From: Epinephelus fuscoguttatus
Taxonomy: Eukaryota; Chordata; Actinopteri; Perciformes; Serranidae
Assembly (NCBI RefSeq): GCF_011397635.1
Contig: NC_064765.1
Span: 29,478,632-29,542,631, forward strand
Direction: 5' to 3'
DNA: 64,000 bases
Shown here: in pieces, positions 22,436 to 37,000 of the stretch
How positions within the stretch are numbered: the first letter of the stretch is position 1
Layout: every line of letters begins with the position of its first letter
Notes under the pieces: model-generated
Databases searched by the model: none
Told to the model about the DNA's origin: nothing
The model's input: only the letters and a program-made list of their open reading frames with translations
Translations under genes and position numbers: made by a program

Positions 22436-25400
22436 AATTGTTTGATATATTTTATCAATATATTGGGGGAACGGCATTCTGAGCATATTTGAGTGTTATA
22501 TTGAATATGTATTGTAACTTTTGCCTTGCATCCAAATATATTTCATTTATATGTAAAATATAACATTTATTCTGTTGCTTTGCATCTTTTCACCATGCTG
22601 AAATGCCTGCTTTTGGGATATTGCCAGAGAATGCAGGTCACCAAAGCTGTTAGGACAAATCTGAGTGCAACAATTATGCACTTGTGTTTTTAGGACTTTT
22701 TTTATTGCCCCATTTAAAACATTTGTAATAGTAAAAGTAATCAAATGCAGGAAGTTACATTACTTTGATGAAGAAATAAAATAGTTACATTACTTACTTA
22801 CTTACTTACTTACTTATTTTTAACATGGTAATTAGTAATCTGCAACCTGTAAATTTCAAAAGTAACTTTCCCAACACTGATTACATGGTATTTGGGACAT
22901 AATGACAGTGGGGAGAAATCTTTTGGATGCATGAGAACAAGACCATACCTGCTCCTGTAGAGCAAATGCAAGTTTATGCAGCCCTTGCTGCTCCTTGTGA
23001 CAGTGACCAAGAATTGTTTTGCATCTTTGTGTATTTTGTGCCTGTCTGTCAGACAGACACAGAAACAGAATGGATGAGAATGAAGAGTCATTGTAAATAC
23101 AAATATTAGATCATTAGATGCAATCAGTGCGCTCAGAAAACAAGTATAGGACAAACTGGTTGTTACACAGATGACAGTTTTTCAAGAAAAGAACAGACAC
23201 TCTCAAAATTTTCAGAGTAAAAGCAGTAACATGAAAAGAAATATATCAATAAAAATGTCGAAATATGTATGTGTTATCCATATCTAATGATCTAAACATT
23301 ACATTAAAGTCTATTTATAGTCTATATTACATCAAAAGGTAGATATAAAGACATTTCTGACCATGCAGCTGACCCACTTGCCTACTTGTCAGCTCTGTTC
23401 CTGGAGTGATGAGAAGAGAGTTGTTTAATCTGGCTTTCTGCTGACTCATCATTTCTTCTTCTTTCAAGGTTGAGTTGCCCAGAGTTGGTGGTGCGTGCGG
23501 CGCTGTTGAGACCAAGGTCAAAAAAAAAAAAAAAAAGTGATCATATTTTCACTGGAATATCTTTTGTGCTTTTCTGGGTTGGCCTGGAGCTCTGTGGCCA
23601 GGCTGCGTCAGCACATTCACTCCTTTGATCCTTTTGGGGACTGAAGGGAAGGCTCTCTGCTTCACAGTGAAGGTGTCATGGGTCTACCATTAGCACAGTT
23701 GTATTTGCTCTTTGAAATGTAAGATAAAAGAGGTAGAAGCAAAAGACAATGCCATTGCATATCAGACCACCCACAGAGGCCTGCAAAGTTACAGCTAGTC
23801 TCTGCAAAGTAAATGTCTACAGATAACCTAATCAAGGGTTAGGAACTCAATGTCCCCTAAGCAGGTGCTATTTCAGAGCCGAGCTCTCTATTTGATACCG
23901 CGAGGCTTCCTTCTGAATGTAAGAAGATGGAGAAGGGATATGGTAGAGTGGCTGTTGTTTGCATTTCATCTTCCCCACATTTTTTTCCCCATCCACATTT
24001 TGAAGAATCATTATCTATTATTATCCTTGTGTTGGTTACCGGTTTGTTCACCTTGATAGCCATTCTTTCGGTCTGCCTTCGGGACTTCCTCTGGACTGTT
24101 TTCCTTTGTTTAGTCAAATATTTAGACACAAATACTTGAGACATTGCATACTGAAACCTTGTGTACATTTGGACCTAAATACACACTGAGTTTAACAGAA
24201 ATATTTTTTCATCTATAAACATTCAGACTTACACAATATGGCTTACACAATATAGCTCAAACACACATTCATGGCACAATTCAAGAGTGTGGATGGCTAC
24301 CTAATTATTTTTTCTAATAATGAAGCGAAGTACCAAAATGTATCCAGGAGTACATAAAACACGTACAAGTCGAAAATGATTACGACTGTTAATTAGCAGA
24401 TGTATAGAGTGATGCAGGAACGAATCCTAAAAACCCACAAATGAGTTAGCATTTTAGCACTCCTGATTCCCTCTCTTCAGGTCTATGGGTTTATTGAACG
24501 GGTCTTCGGTGCGATCATAAGATGGTTGCTAAGAAGTGGCTAAATGACAGTACACTACAGAGCATCATCACATCAAACACAACTTTACAGCCTCGCTGTG
24601 GTGGTGACGTTGAAGACACCCGACTGTAGTGAGACTGATAGGCTAACTGTAGCTTTTTACTTCTGGTGATTGCGTATACGCTTCAAAAATCATAAAAGTT
24701 CATTTGAAGATTGTCTTACTGAACGAAACGTGCAAGTATTCTAAACTTTTGTTTGCCATAGAGCTTTTTTTCTGCATTAATGCAAAATCCTGCTGGCTTT
24801 TTGGAACTGCGCAATTTTAACTTCTGGGTTGGCCTACAAAAAACGTCTCTGCAGCACTCTATTAAGCCACATTTTCTGACACTACCCCAACACCATGGTG
24901 GTGAATGGAATTTTATTTGTGGTGCTCACAGCATTAAAAAATTTAAACTAAAGCCCACAAATAAAGTCCACAGCCATAGTTACTCTTTGAGGCTGTGTCA
25001 CATCAGTATATGAACATGCTAATATCGACAATGCTAACATGCTAATGTTTAGCAGATGTACCATGCACTATCTTTAGTTAGCTTGTTAGTTTGCTAACTG
25101 CTAATAAGCTAACAAACAACAGCTGCAGGTATTTGGTCATTCACCAGACAGCAGTACTTTCAGAGCTTAATAGAAATGTTAACATGCTAATTAGCTGTAA
25201 CCAGAGGTGGGATCAAATCATTGTTTCACAGTCTCAAGTCTTTGTCCTCAAGTCTCAAATCAAGCCCAAGTCCTAAACTTTAAGTTTCAAGTCCTAAACA
25301 AGTCATAACGAGCTCTTTTAAATTTACAAAAATCATGAATGCTTTTTTAGGTGGAATTATTTGTCAAAACAAGTTTCTTTAAAGGTGTTGTGTCTCTGTC

Positions 25401-25760
25401 TGTAATTTTTGACTGGCATACACCACTTTGTGAATGGGAATAGTCATGTTTGGTATCATTTTTTCCAACTGGTGCTCAGTAGCCTTACATTATGTTGGTT
25501 CTTCATGGTTCTCTCTTACAACTTGACTGTATACTGTCAGATTGGTCCAAACAAAGTGGATCTGGGGAACTAAATGTTGGCGAGCTGGGAATGAAAACCG
25601 TTGACATTAGCTGATTCAGGAAAACAAGGGAAATGAATTGATTCTTGGCACATTAATATTCAATGGCACTACCTTCCACCTAAGACATATAGTCTCTATG
25701 AAACTTGTTGAGAGTGTCATCTGTGGATTATCCACAGTTACAGACACACTGACAGCGTCA
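22436..25760. other. intergenic sequence with repeat fragments, no gene recognised
   Basis: It contains the second copy of the TTACATTACTTTGATGAAG repeat at about 22727-22885 with a (TTAC)n run. A poly-A stretch lies at 23521-23537. A CAAGTC-rich dispersed repeat lies at about 25230-25310. No exon-like frames with splice sites were supported on either strand. Confidence 0.55.
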
Positions 25761-25787
25761 CTTCTAAGGACACTGTGTCCTTAGAAG
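25761..25787. repeat. perfect palindrome, 13-bp arms, 1-nt centre
   Basis: CTTCTAAGGACAC at 25761-25773 and its exact reverse complement at 25775-25787 around a single T. Confidence 0.97.
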
Positions 25788-25808
25788 CAACACTTGGTAA
25801 GTCAGCCA

Positions 25809-25841
25809 GTTTATAGTAGCGTTCCGAACGCTACTATAAAC
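25809..25841. repeat. perfect palindrome, 16-bp arms, 1-nt centre
   Basis: GTTTATAGTAGCGTTC at 25809-25824 and its exact reverse complement at 25826-25841 around a single C, only 21 bases from the preceding palindrome. Confidence 0.97.
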
Positions 25842-26460
25842 CACAAACCTTCAGCAGGTGTGGCTTGATTTGGACACATTAAAGGATCCCTGGATTTTCA
25901 GTTGGAGTAAGCAACATGTTTGATCATTGCAAGTTAAAACATGCCTTAACAAATTCTACAAAAGCACAAATCTCAAACCACGAGGCATACTGCGGCTCTA
26001 CGTAATGGTTTGGCTTACAAGGTAAAATATATCAAATATCACTTATTTGTCTTTGCAGAAATACAGTTTCCTGATTCTTTGTGCCAGCTTTGGTTGACCT
26101 ACTTCCTGTGGCCTGATTGCTAAGTTGTCATGGTGAAGCCAAAGCATTGTGAGAGAAAAGGGGGGCAACTTGCCTGGAACCCAGATGAAATCACTATACC
26201 AGATGACACTTTGCTAAATAATGTTTATTTGTTCTACAGCAGGACAGTGTCACTGGTGTTTCCCAACACAAAGGACTAAACTAGGCTGGAGCTTTGTCAT
26301 CTGGCCTCAGTAACCTACTCTCAACTGATGGTAATCTCTCAACAAATAAAAAGCTTCCTGTTCATTCTACAAAGGCTTTGCACCAACGAATTTCTGTCTT
26401 AAAATATGTTAAACCCTGATCCTGATCTATTTAGCTGTATACAAAGTGACACAGAAATAA

Positions 26461-26960
26461 TATTCATGTTGTAGCTGGGAGTTAGACGAGAGGTTTGATA
26501 CCACATTTGTGTCTGGACTGTAAATATGTAGCTGGAGACAGCAGCTTTTTAGCTTAGCACAAAGACTGGAAATGGGGGAAGATGCTTATGTGGCTGTGTC
26601 AACGGTGACAAATTTGCCTCTAGACACCTCTAAAGTAAACTAGTTAAAACATAATATCTTATTTGTTTGATCTGTATAAAATCCAAAGTGTGACAAGAAC
26701 TCCAGAAAGTTATGTCAGGACCAATAGTTTATCACATAGTTCCCCCATAAGGATTTATTTTAATTTTTTTAATTTTCCCCCAGGTTTTCGTAGGCGTTAA
26801 ACAAATAAGATACAATGTGTTCATCAGTGAGCTTTAGGGGTGCAGGCGTTCATGTTTAGTTACTTTTGGACAGAGCCAGGCTAGCAGTCTTTATGCTAAG
26901 CTAAGCATTCAGTTCTAGCTTCTTATTCTCTGTACAGACACAAGAGTGGTATCAATCCAC
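26461..26960. repeat. teleost dispersed repeat
   Basis: It contains TTTTTAGCTTAGCACAAAGACTGG and, further on, GGACAGAGCCAGGCTAGCAG. These phrases recur throughout teleost genomes. A small related fragment (TTAGCCTAGCATAAAGACTGG) lies near 590-615 in the receptor intron. It is non-coding. Confidence 0.65.
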
Positions 26961-28098
26961 TTATGCAACTCTCAGCAAAAAATGAAACAGTGTAGTGTGT
27001 TACAATGCTGAAATCATGTTTGGCTCTTGCAGCAAATGTCCAGGGTGAAATTTGTTGCCCAACATGCTAATTTACTGGATTTCTCTTTAATGAGGTGTTG
27101 TTAATGCTGTCACAAAACCTGACAGATGGGTTGCGGTGAAAAAGCCTGGTGACATCAAATGAGTTCAAATGAGCCTGGGGGCCAGTGTTGGCATGCCGAG
27201 GGCTAAGATGCACCTCCCTCACATTTGAAATGGACCAATGCTGGAGCAGAAGGGGTTCACACCATCAGCACACTGGGGGATGGGAAGGACATCCAAGCAG
27301 TCCTTCCATTTCCAAGAACTGCAGTTGTTGGCGGGGGAAGGAGAAGAAAAAAAAACTTTCCTCATTCACATTTTTCTCCTCCCCTCCCCTAACTTCTGAC
27401 GCATGTATGTAGTAAACTGCTGCAAAGGAAGCAGGCTCTGGGTTGATTATTTGCACATTTTAAGCCATTTTTGAATCTGCAATAAAAGCAATGTAGACAA
27501 ATGAGTGTTGTACCAAATATAATATATAGTACAAGTATTGTTAATCCACTGTTGGTTTAACAATATACAATAATGACAAAGAGAATTAAAAATAATACAT
27601 TTTTTGCACAGCATACATTTTCTCCCCTCCATTATCTGCAATAGGAGTTTAACTGAAGAGCGGTTGTAAGAAAAGACACGCCTGAGACAAGGCAAGGCAT
27701 GTCTAGTCCTTTCTGCTCTTCTTTTCTCTAATTCCGTCTGGGGCCATCCCTGCTAAAAAAGTATGTAGTCAAGGTACTTTTGGATAATGGCTTAGGCGTT
27801 TTATGCACACAGTCAGCGACATACGTAATCTTTTTTAATATGCTCTGAAGAGCAGCTAAACACGTGGCACAGACCACCCAGGAGTGAGGCGGGCTCGTCT
27901 GTTCATCAGTGTCAGTCTTTGCCACTTGTGCAGAATCTCCAGTCTGTCTGTTGAGCTGAAATGCCATATTCCTCAACACTTGAAGTTGAGTTAATGAAAG
28001 CCATTATAACACCTTGACATGAGCAGAGGACTGTGCCAGTCATGCCTCTGTTGTCCATCCAGGACAAAAGGCCCCGGGTGAGGACTAGGTTGCCCTTC
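26961..28098. other. nol10 3' flank, no other gene recognised
   Basis: This holds the nol10 3' UTR and flank. A candidate ATTAAA signal on the minus strand lies at 27834-27839, about 260 bases after the stop. The plus-strand frames around 28030-28300 are antisense to the nol10 C-terminal exon. Confidence 0.5.
27834..27839 (-). promoter_or_regulatory. candidate nol10 polyadenylation signal
   Basis: ATTAAA, the common variant hexamer, on the nol10 strand about 260 bases past the stop. No canonical AATAAA is closer. Confidence 0.35.
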
Positions 28099-31000
28099 TC
28101 AGTGCCGGCCTCTCCCTCTCCCTCCTCCTCCTCTTCCCCTGCCGCCGCCCCAGCCTCTCCCACGGCCGCTGCTCAGGTGTCCGGCCGAGCGCCTCAGCTT
28201 CTTCCTCTCCTCGTGGTGTTCCCGTTCTGCTTGCTGCTGCTTCCTCTGCTGCTCCGACTGCAAAAGAGGAAGAAGAGGCAGAAGAGAACTTTACTAAAAT
28301 AGTTAGGATTTTCTTTGGCTAGGAAGAGACTAAAATGCCCAGAGAGAGTTTTAGTCAAATGACACTTGACTAAAAGAAAAAAAACGGATAAGGTTGATTA
28401 AATGTAATAAAAACGAGCAAAACGAGCACATTTGAAAAAAAAGCTGACAAAGTGAATGCCTATTTTTATTTCTAATTTTTATTTTATACATTTTATTTAC
28501 TTTATTCCACTGCAAATCTATATTTGTAAAGCTCTAAGCTGCCCCCAGTAGCAAATAGCCGCTTTTCCCACCAAAATCAGGGTGTATATGGCGGTTTTCT
28601 AAATGTGTGAAAACCCGTTAAAAATATGTGATAGAATAGATAATCGTGCTTTCCCATTGCCAGTAGACCAGAGCCTTGTACAGCTCTGCAGTAGACAAGT
28701 ATGCCTTTTTGTTCTTTTTTTCTGGTATGTCACATTTGATGTCACAGACGCACTGGAAAACACAGTTAGTAATCAGTAGAAAGCAGCATGGAGGCAAGTG
28801 GAAAATGTTACAGTGGTTATTTCTTTTTTGATATCTGTTACTTATTCAGTTTCTCATTCAAACTCATCTGCATTCAAATAAACAGTCAATTAACGATACT
28901 TTCTTTTCCCATAGTTTCAATACTTAATTAACAGTATTGCTTAAAATGGTTTAAGTAGATAAATAATGCTACAAAAAGGCTTCAAATAGAACCTGTGATC
29001 GGCTGATGTGGCTGTCAGGGATGAGCCCCAGAAATCCTGATCGGAGCGCCCTATCTGAAAACAATGTTTTTTGAAAGACTGTATGCATCTCCAGACCCTA
29101 GCTGGTTTACAATAGACACAGTAGACGGATGCTTTAAACGAAAGAATAAGATACAGGAGAGATGGGGGATGGTGTGACACATGGACAGTTTACCTTTTTG
29201 AGAGTGAAGGTTAGCTGCTTGCTGCCCACTGCACTGTCGCTCATGTTGCTGGTTCCAGAGTGCTCCTCTAACTTCAGACGATCCTCCAAAGATGTCCTGT
29301 AAGAATACACACATTCCTCAGACACAATATACCAAAGAGTACACAGTGCAGTGCAGTCAGAGAGTAGTGTTAGTGTTTTGGCACAGAACTCCAGCAATGA
29401 GGTTTTATTTTTATAACTAACATTTGTATTTATTAATTTAAGCTTGTAAATCTATTGATTTAGAAAGAGCATGCACCACAAAGAGGTCAGGTTATTCTCT
29501 GTCATAAACAGCTGCAACCCCTACAGCATTCTGAATAATAGTCTGTGTCCCACACAATAAGCCAGAACAGTTCCATTTAATACATTTCCAAAAAAACATA
29601 CTTCTGTAGTTTCTGCTTGCGGGCCATGTCGTTAAAACTTCTGAACTCTTCTCCAGCTTTGATCTGATAATATTGAGGCTGATTTGTCTTCTTGCTCTCA
29701 GCCATGTTTGAGGTTTTCCCCGCTCCGTTCTGTTCCCTCTCCAGCAGGACAGTGTTGCGGTCTTCTTCCTTCCTCTCCTGCCTCTGGCGCTCTCGGCCTT
29801 CCTGCCGAAGCAACCTCCGCTGCTCCCTCACCTCCTCCACCCAGCTCTTGTCGTCATCATCCGAGCTCTCCTCGGAGCTGGCTCGGCCCTCGGGCTCCTC
29901 GTCTTCTTCATCCGCCTGGATGGAGATGTTACAAAGCCTAAGTTATTGATGTGATATTCTTTCTTGGCACTGAGGACAGGCCATATGCCTCATCCTACAG
30001 AACATACAGTATGTGCATATGCAGCTCGCTTGCAGAGATCCTTGAATCAAAGAGAAACCGATGACCCTGTCTGGAAGGATTCTGGAGTGCTGCAAGCTAA
30101 CATCACACTTGATAAAAGTATCTATTCAGTTATGCTTCTCCCTTCAGGCACAAACCGATTAGGATCCTTTAAAAACTTGTTTCCCTTCTCATGTGGGAGC
30201 AGCTCAAAACTTAGCATTTCAAGTCAGATGTCCTTCACTCACACACTTGCATTTATAAATGCTTAGAGACTGTGAAATTGTAGTTGTCATACCTGTACAG
30301 CAAATGTAGGTAACTGAAAGTTAAGTTCAGCATTACCTGTTGGGAAGCGGCAGCCTGCTGAGCTAGTAGGCGCAGCTTCTTCTTCCTCTTCTGTCCGACC
30401 TTGGAAACAATTGGATTGAGGAGGCGGAACTCTTCGCTCTGTTCGTCCACCTGGTAGTCAGGGTTTTCGAACATCACCTTGAAGCGGTCGTCTCCCAGGA
30501 CGCTGGGGAGAGCCTGCAGGATTGAAAAGTTGAGATGGTGGTAACAGTGTTGAATGGTTTTCTCTTGCCTACAGATGGTGTGGTGGGAAAGACTTCCAGC
30601 TCAAAAGGCATGGAAAGAAACTTAATTTCAAATTCAAAGTTTCAACTGAGTGCAATTTTATAAAATAAAAAGTTCTCAATCTTACAGAGGTACAAGAAAG
30701 AACAGAATACAAAGAACAAACAAGAGACTTATGACAGATACTGAGTTTTTATGGCATGCTGATGTGATAAAGTATCTTTAGAGGTAATAAATTCAGAAAC
30801 CCAAGGAGCACAAACGGAGACATAACCACACTGATTTTATGATCCATGTTCTCCTACCTTGCCCTTCTTTTTCCTAGAAGCCAGCTCTGCTTCATCATCA
30901 CCCTCCTCCATCAGTTTGAGAGCCAGCTCTTTGTTGACCTTGGGCAACTTCTGTCTCAACCAGAACACATTGCACATTTGATTACACACAGGAAACAGAT

Positions 31001-34000
31001 AAGGATGCAGTCAGCTCTATTTGCCAAGCAATAAACACACTTTCAAAGACATCATCAAAGAATAACTAAGCTTGTTTTAAACCTTTAAGATGAGTTTAAC
31101 AGGATGTGAAGAAACTTTGCATACAGGTGTTAAACAGCTTTACAGGCAGGGACCAGTGCAAACCAGGTTGAAAGGTACATCTTACTCCATGAATTTCTTA
31201 GTGGCCTGCATGTATGTCAGTGTCAGGAATCTATGCTAACCATGTGAGAAAATGTGACAAGTGTAGAAGGAAAAGTCAAAAGATTGTTATAATGACGACT
31301 GTGAGGATTGTGACTGGGTGAAGCTGTAACCATAAGTGGAAAGATGAGACAGTGTGCAGGAAGCTCTCACCTTGACCTGCACCCTCTGGACCCTAGACTC
31401 CTCAATCTTCTGACGGATCTTATCCTTGCGATACTCCTCGTATGCAAAAGGATTTGCCATGCTTTTGACCTGTTGCCAAACCACACAGCAAAACAGTCAA
31501 ATCTGAACACATTAATCGCAGTCACTTTCAGTTTCTGTTTGTTTTATCACGATCAGTCTGGGTTTAACCACTCAGGTAATTATTTAAGATATGTAATCAC
31601 AAAGGTGATGTGGCAGTGAGACAGCTTACCTTGTGATAAAGCCTGATGTCCATGAAGAAGCCGTGCATGTAGGCTCTGAGGAGCGATGATCCCACCAGGT
31701 GAGACAAACCTGACACAAATAAGGAAAACACACAGTAATCAGAACCATCTGGAACTGGCTAAATAGATTAATAAAAATAGACGAATAATTTAAGACATTT
31801 ATCAAAAAAAAATATATATAGAATTTATTAGGAATTCTTAGCATAAACGTCTAGAGACTTTTAGCTGTACTAGCACTGTGTCTATATGGATGTATATTTT
31901 TCTGTGTACATGCACTAGTGCTTCTAACGTTTAAAAATAAAAAATAAATACTAAATAAAATTTTAAAATAAATTTAACAACGCAGGGTGTATTTGTCCGT
32001 GTTTCTCCACACTACCCAAACATTTTAAGCAGAAAACCTAATGCGGAAACTTAATATAAAATACACAAACATTCCTTTGGTGACTTCTTTTCATCTATGT
32101 GATATGAATATTTATTCATATTTATTAATTAAAAATAAATATGTCAGACTGAATACTGACTTGAAGTTAATTATCAACATCTCATGAACTACAGACTTTA
32201 GTGCTGTTTGTGAGCATGAATAAGACTAAATGAAACATGAAGTCATTTAAGAAAATGTGATTTAAAGTAGTAAGTTACTGAAAAAGATGCCATAATTTTC
32301 TATTAAAGTATTTATGCAAATTAAATGATCTGCACATTAATAATGAAAATGTGTGTGCTACATGAGATCAATTTAGTATAATTTTTAACCATAATTTTCA
32401 CTAATATTGGCAAGTCAGCATGAAGCTACTGAACAAACATTTGTTTTGTGTTATTTAAACAGTAATACCTGGATGATCCCTGAGCCAGCCCCCTGCAGTT
32501 AAACTTGAGGGCTGGGAGCTGAGCTAACTGTCCTCCTACTGCCAATGTCAGGTGTAACTCTAGCTAACTGACTGTCTATTGAATATGACATTTGTGGAGT
32601 GAAATGTCTTGACAACATAAAATTTGGGACAGACACTCATGAGGATCAGGACTCAAGGGATCCTGCTACTTTTCATCTGGCACCATCATCAGATAAACTT
32701 TTGTTTCATGACATAATACCTGGTCAACAACGTTAATCTAATCTGCCACAGCTGTACTATACCAGCTACATACTATATGAGCTTGTTAGCATTGCCACTG
32801 TGAGCATGTTAGCATGTATGCATGTAAGTCGTTAGTAGTTATTCCTCAGCAGCAGTTCGTTGAGTTTGAGTTGCAGGGTGAAGAACTGACCAGTTGACCA
32901 GTTTGTAGTCGGATTGATCAGAGCTGCTTAGATCAGATCGATGGATTAGAAGAGCAGTTGCTCCAAACTTTCTGTTGCTGCAGTTACCCAGGTTAGACCC
33001 AGCGCTAAACTGTGGAATGCATGTTTTTTTTGTTGTTGTTTGAAGGAGTTGCCTCAGAATACAATTATTTAACAGAAAAAAATAATCTCCACCCTCAGAT
33101 TACTCAGTACCACGTAGGAATGGAGCAGCAGCACACACAGGTTGTGCTCATTGTTAGAAGACGTGTTCCTAACCTGAAGCAAGTTTGAGTGTGTAGATAG
33201 AGGGCCACAGAGAATGATGAGTAAGAGCTCTTCCCAGGAACTTCTGTCAGTGTGCTTTGCCCAATCTGCCTCGGTAGTTACATAACAGGGCCACATTACA
33301 CAGCTCCTGTAAATCAACACTGCGGTTCCCCTCCCTGTCTCCTCCTCTCCTTTTATTCCACAGCAGCCAACCACCTTTCTGCTTCTTGTCATTTGATCTC
33401 TTTACTGCTGAGCCTGCATTCCAGTGTTCAATCAACCCCTCCAGTATCCACTCCCCCGACCCTCCTTCCTCTCACCCCCAGACACACTACTTTTCTTACC
33501 TAAAACCTCTCAATCGTTCTCTAGGCCTCTGGTTAGGTAGTCTAGCCACCCGTGCAAACCCCAAAGGCGGCACAGTGGCTCAGAATGATTCATAGTTTTG
33601 GGTTTAACTTTCAGGGTCAGGATTAAATTCCCTCTTTGTACGGGGATCTCTTTTACCATCTGTGCTTTCCAACTGAAAGAGTAAATGAACCTACTGGGGT
33701 TGCTTGGTTTGGGGAAATATTTTCAGTGTAATTGGTAGTATAACTTTGATATTCCTTTCCATGTGTAGTGAGTAGTGTTTCCCCCCAGAAAAAGATACTA
33801 TGTGTGTGGGTAGCTGACACAGGTTTGGAGGGGGTTCATCTAAGGTAGGTTGGAAAAATGATAGACAATAGTTGTTGCGTTTGTAAATGCAATCTGATGC
33901 TCTAAACTAAAATGAGAGCACTGTTGTTTAAAAAAATACAGCGTACTATTTCTATGTGAATTAACGATTTGTTAAAACTTACTTTCACTGCAACTGGTGC

Positions 34001-37000
34001 TCTGCTGCTCCGTCTGTGCCCAGTGCCCAGAGGGAGAGAGAAAGATATACACCTTTTCCACCAAAACAGGCCCATTGCAACTAGACTGGAGCCGTGTACA
34101 GGTCTCTTAAGTGGACGAATATGCCTTTCTGTTTTTTTTGGGGTTTTTTTTTTTTTTTTTGGTGTGTCACGTTCGATTTTACGGAAAGGTCAGAAAACAG
34201 GTTAGTAGACAGTGGAAAGCAGCATGGAGGTCAATAAACATGTTATGGTGGTTACTTCTTTTTATACATCTCTTACTTATTTAGTCTGTCTTTTAAATTT
34301 GGTGCAGACTCATTTGGATTGATGTTTCAGCACTGCTTGGGTGGAAAGGGATGGTATTAGAAAAATCAATATGTGGGAGCAATGTTGATACTACAGTGGG
34401 CCGCCACAAATAAATGAATGTGTGGGAATCCCTGGTGAGGTTTGTGAGAAGAAAATTAAGGCAGCGAGGTCTCACCCAGATTTTCCAGGTCCTTCCGGGT
34501 GACGAACTTGTAGTCATCGTACACCGTGCTCTCAGGGCTCTCCTCCAGCTCCTCTGTCAAGTTGTCAAGGAAAGAGCACCAACGAGGTGCAGGACCCAGG
34601 GCCTAAACATACACACAGACACATCCCTGGTTCAGATTTAGACTGTTGAGTAAGTACGAAACCTGTCATGCATTTGTTGAAACAAAAATAGACTGTCTGA
34701 GCTCACGTTTCCATTCCAGTTAGAAATGACTGAGCTGCTGATACCGCAAAAGCATTGACACAACAGAATGTTGTTGCACAGTTGCATGCTTCTGTGAACC
34801 AGTCAAGTTGCAGTTACACTTTACATCCATGTCTGTCCAGAGTCACACGTAGCCATGAGAGTATGTAATGCTTCAAACAGGCTATGGATGTTGCTGCAAA
34901 GAAGGTACTATTCTAACACAAGGAGCTTCACACACATCTTCAACCTGGCAGCACAGAAGATCTACTTTATCAGTGCAGTTTTAAGGTGGATGCCCAAGAT
35001 TAGTGTCACCAATTAGGTACACAACCAAATTTCTCCCCTTCTGTGAGTTATGGTGTTAAATAATAGCCAGAAAATGATATCACAGTGATGATGACCTTTG
35101 ACCCTTTGGATAGAGTTAGGTCAAAATCAGGATTTGTGAGGTCACAGCGACCTTGACCTTTGACCTCTAACCATCAAAATCTATTTGGTTAATCCTTGAG
35201 TCCAAGTAGACGTTTATGTGAAATTTGAAGAGATTCCCTCATGGCGTTCTTGAGATATTGTGTTCATCACGAGCACTAGATGCATGTACATATGGACGTG
35301 CGCCAGAAATCCCGAAAACATGATGCCTCCTGCCATAACTATTGCCTGTGTTATAGTTGTTTCTTTGCTGATAAAATTTAGATGGGTGTGACATTGATTT
35401 CAGTGTTAGATCTGCCCGGCATGTTTAATTTCATCTAATTTATTTCCTCCAATGGAACCTTATTTTGTCAGTACAATTTAAAAGATGTTTATTTAATTTG
35501 TTGTTTAAAGGATATTGCAATGGTAACAGGTCATGTCAGTTATGCATTCCTAGTTTTGTCATCGTCTCTCCTCTCCATACTGGCTGTAAAGCGATACCTG
35601 TGAGAAGGGACTCTGCCGTCTCAGTGATGGGGACAAAATCCACAACCCCTGTTCTGTGCAAAAATGCATTCTAAAGTTCAGCTATTACGCTGCTTCAGTA
35701 GACTGAGTTAGCTTAAATGATAAGTTATCTTCATCACTGCAGTTGTTTATTGATTGAGACTGAGAGTTTTGTCCTGGCAGCAAACCTGCATGTGACTGCT
35801 GGTTTCCCTCCTTTGTGTCTTACCAAGGAAACACTCTTCAGGGGGAAAACAGCTGAACTTAAGGAGTCATCACTGACAGCAGAGTTCTTCTGAAAGGGTG
35901 GTTTGAACAAATGATTGTGTCATGATCATTTGATTACAGCGACCCATAACTCAATGTTCACATGACTGTTTTAACTGTTTTATAATGACTGACTTGAAAA
36001 AGTTTGATCGTTTTCTCTGAAGGGTCACAAGCACTGCCTTAGAGGGTGTTGATTCATGAACAAAGTGCATTCTCTGGAAATTAAGATTTAGTTGAAATGT
36101 CTCAAAATGGAAGAAAAAAACGTTTATTTTCACTACAACCACATGTTCCTGGCCTACATCCATACTGTGTCAAGTCATACTCATTGGTATTTACTTTTAC
36201 GTCACTATCTAGTTCAAATCATTGTTGTCTTTGCCCCATTTGTGTGTATAGAAGACACTGACCAAAACACTGAGCTATGTAATGGTTAAGGGTTAGTTAA
36301 AAGGATCGAACCTCAAAGATCCACTCATGCTATGACATGAGTTAGATTCAATGGAAGGAATTCTGATGGACTAAACTTCTGTGGAATCTATTGGGTTCGC
36401 ACAGATGATGATGTCACACACTGAGGCCAAAGTTGACAGAATCTAGCGCCTAGTCGTTCTTTACTTTCATCACTCAGAGCTGATAAAGCTTCAAGCTGTC
36501 CTACAGAGTCAGTCAGAGGTGTGTGGGTTCAGAGCAGTTTTCAACAAAGAATCATTGCAGAGGCATAAATGGCAGGTTGTTGCTCACAAGTCTGAACGCA
36601 CTTCCTGAGACCATAAACAATCATAAAGTGTTTATTATGACAGTAGGTACTTAAAAAAACACTGTGGCTAACAGGGAGCCAGCACACAAAACTGTCAATT
36701 CCTGATGTTGTAAAGAACCGATAAAGGATTTAGAAATATATATCCTGTTACTGCTTACATCTTTATGTACTGATTATCAGTTCAAACATAACTATAACCA
36801 CACTACTTACAGAGAAGTGACAGAACATGGTACGCTTCACTCTAAGACAACAATTTCACTGATCCTCTCATTAGACAACCAGAATGCTTTCCATTAGTAT
36901 CATTGAAATTTCCATTGTTGCTTAATCTTTCAATTATTACCTCCACCAAGGAGGTTATGTTTTCGCCAGTGTTTTTCTGTTTGTCTGCAAAATAACTCGG

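Noticed and set aside
28033..28302. Plus-strand 89-aa Pro/Ser-rich open frame
   Set aside because: It is antisense to the RG-rich last coding exon of nol10; the low-complexity composition creates it.
29684..29949. Two overlapping plus-strand frames of 85 aa
   Set aside because: Antisense shadows of nol10 exon 19, which is in frame with its neighbours and matches the family.
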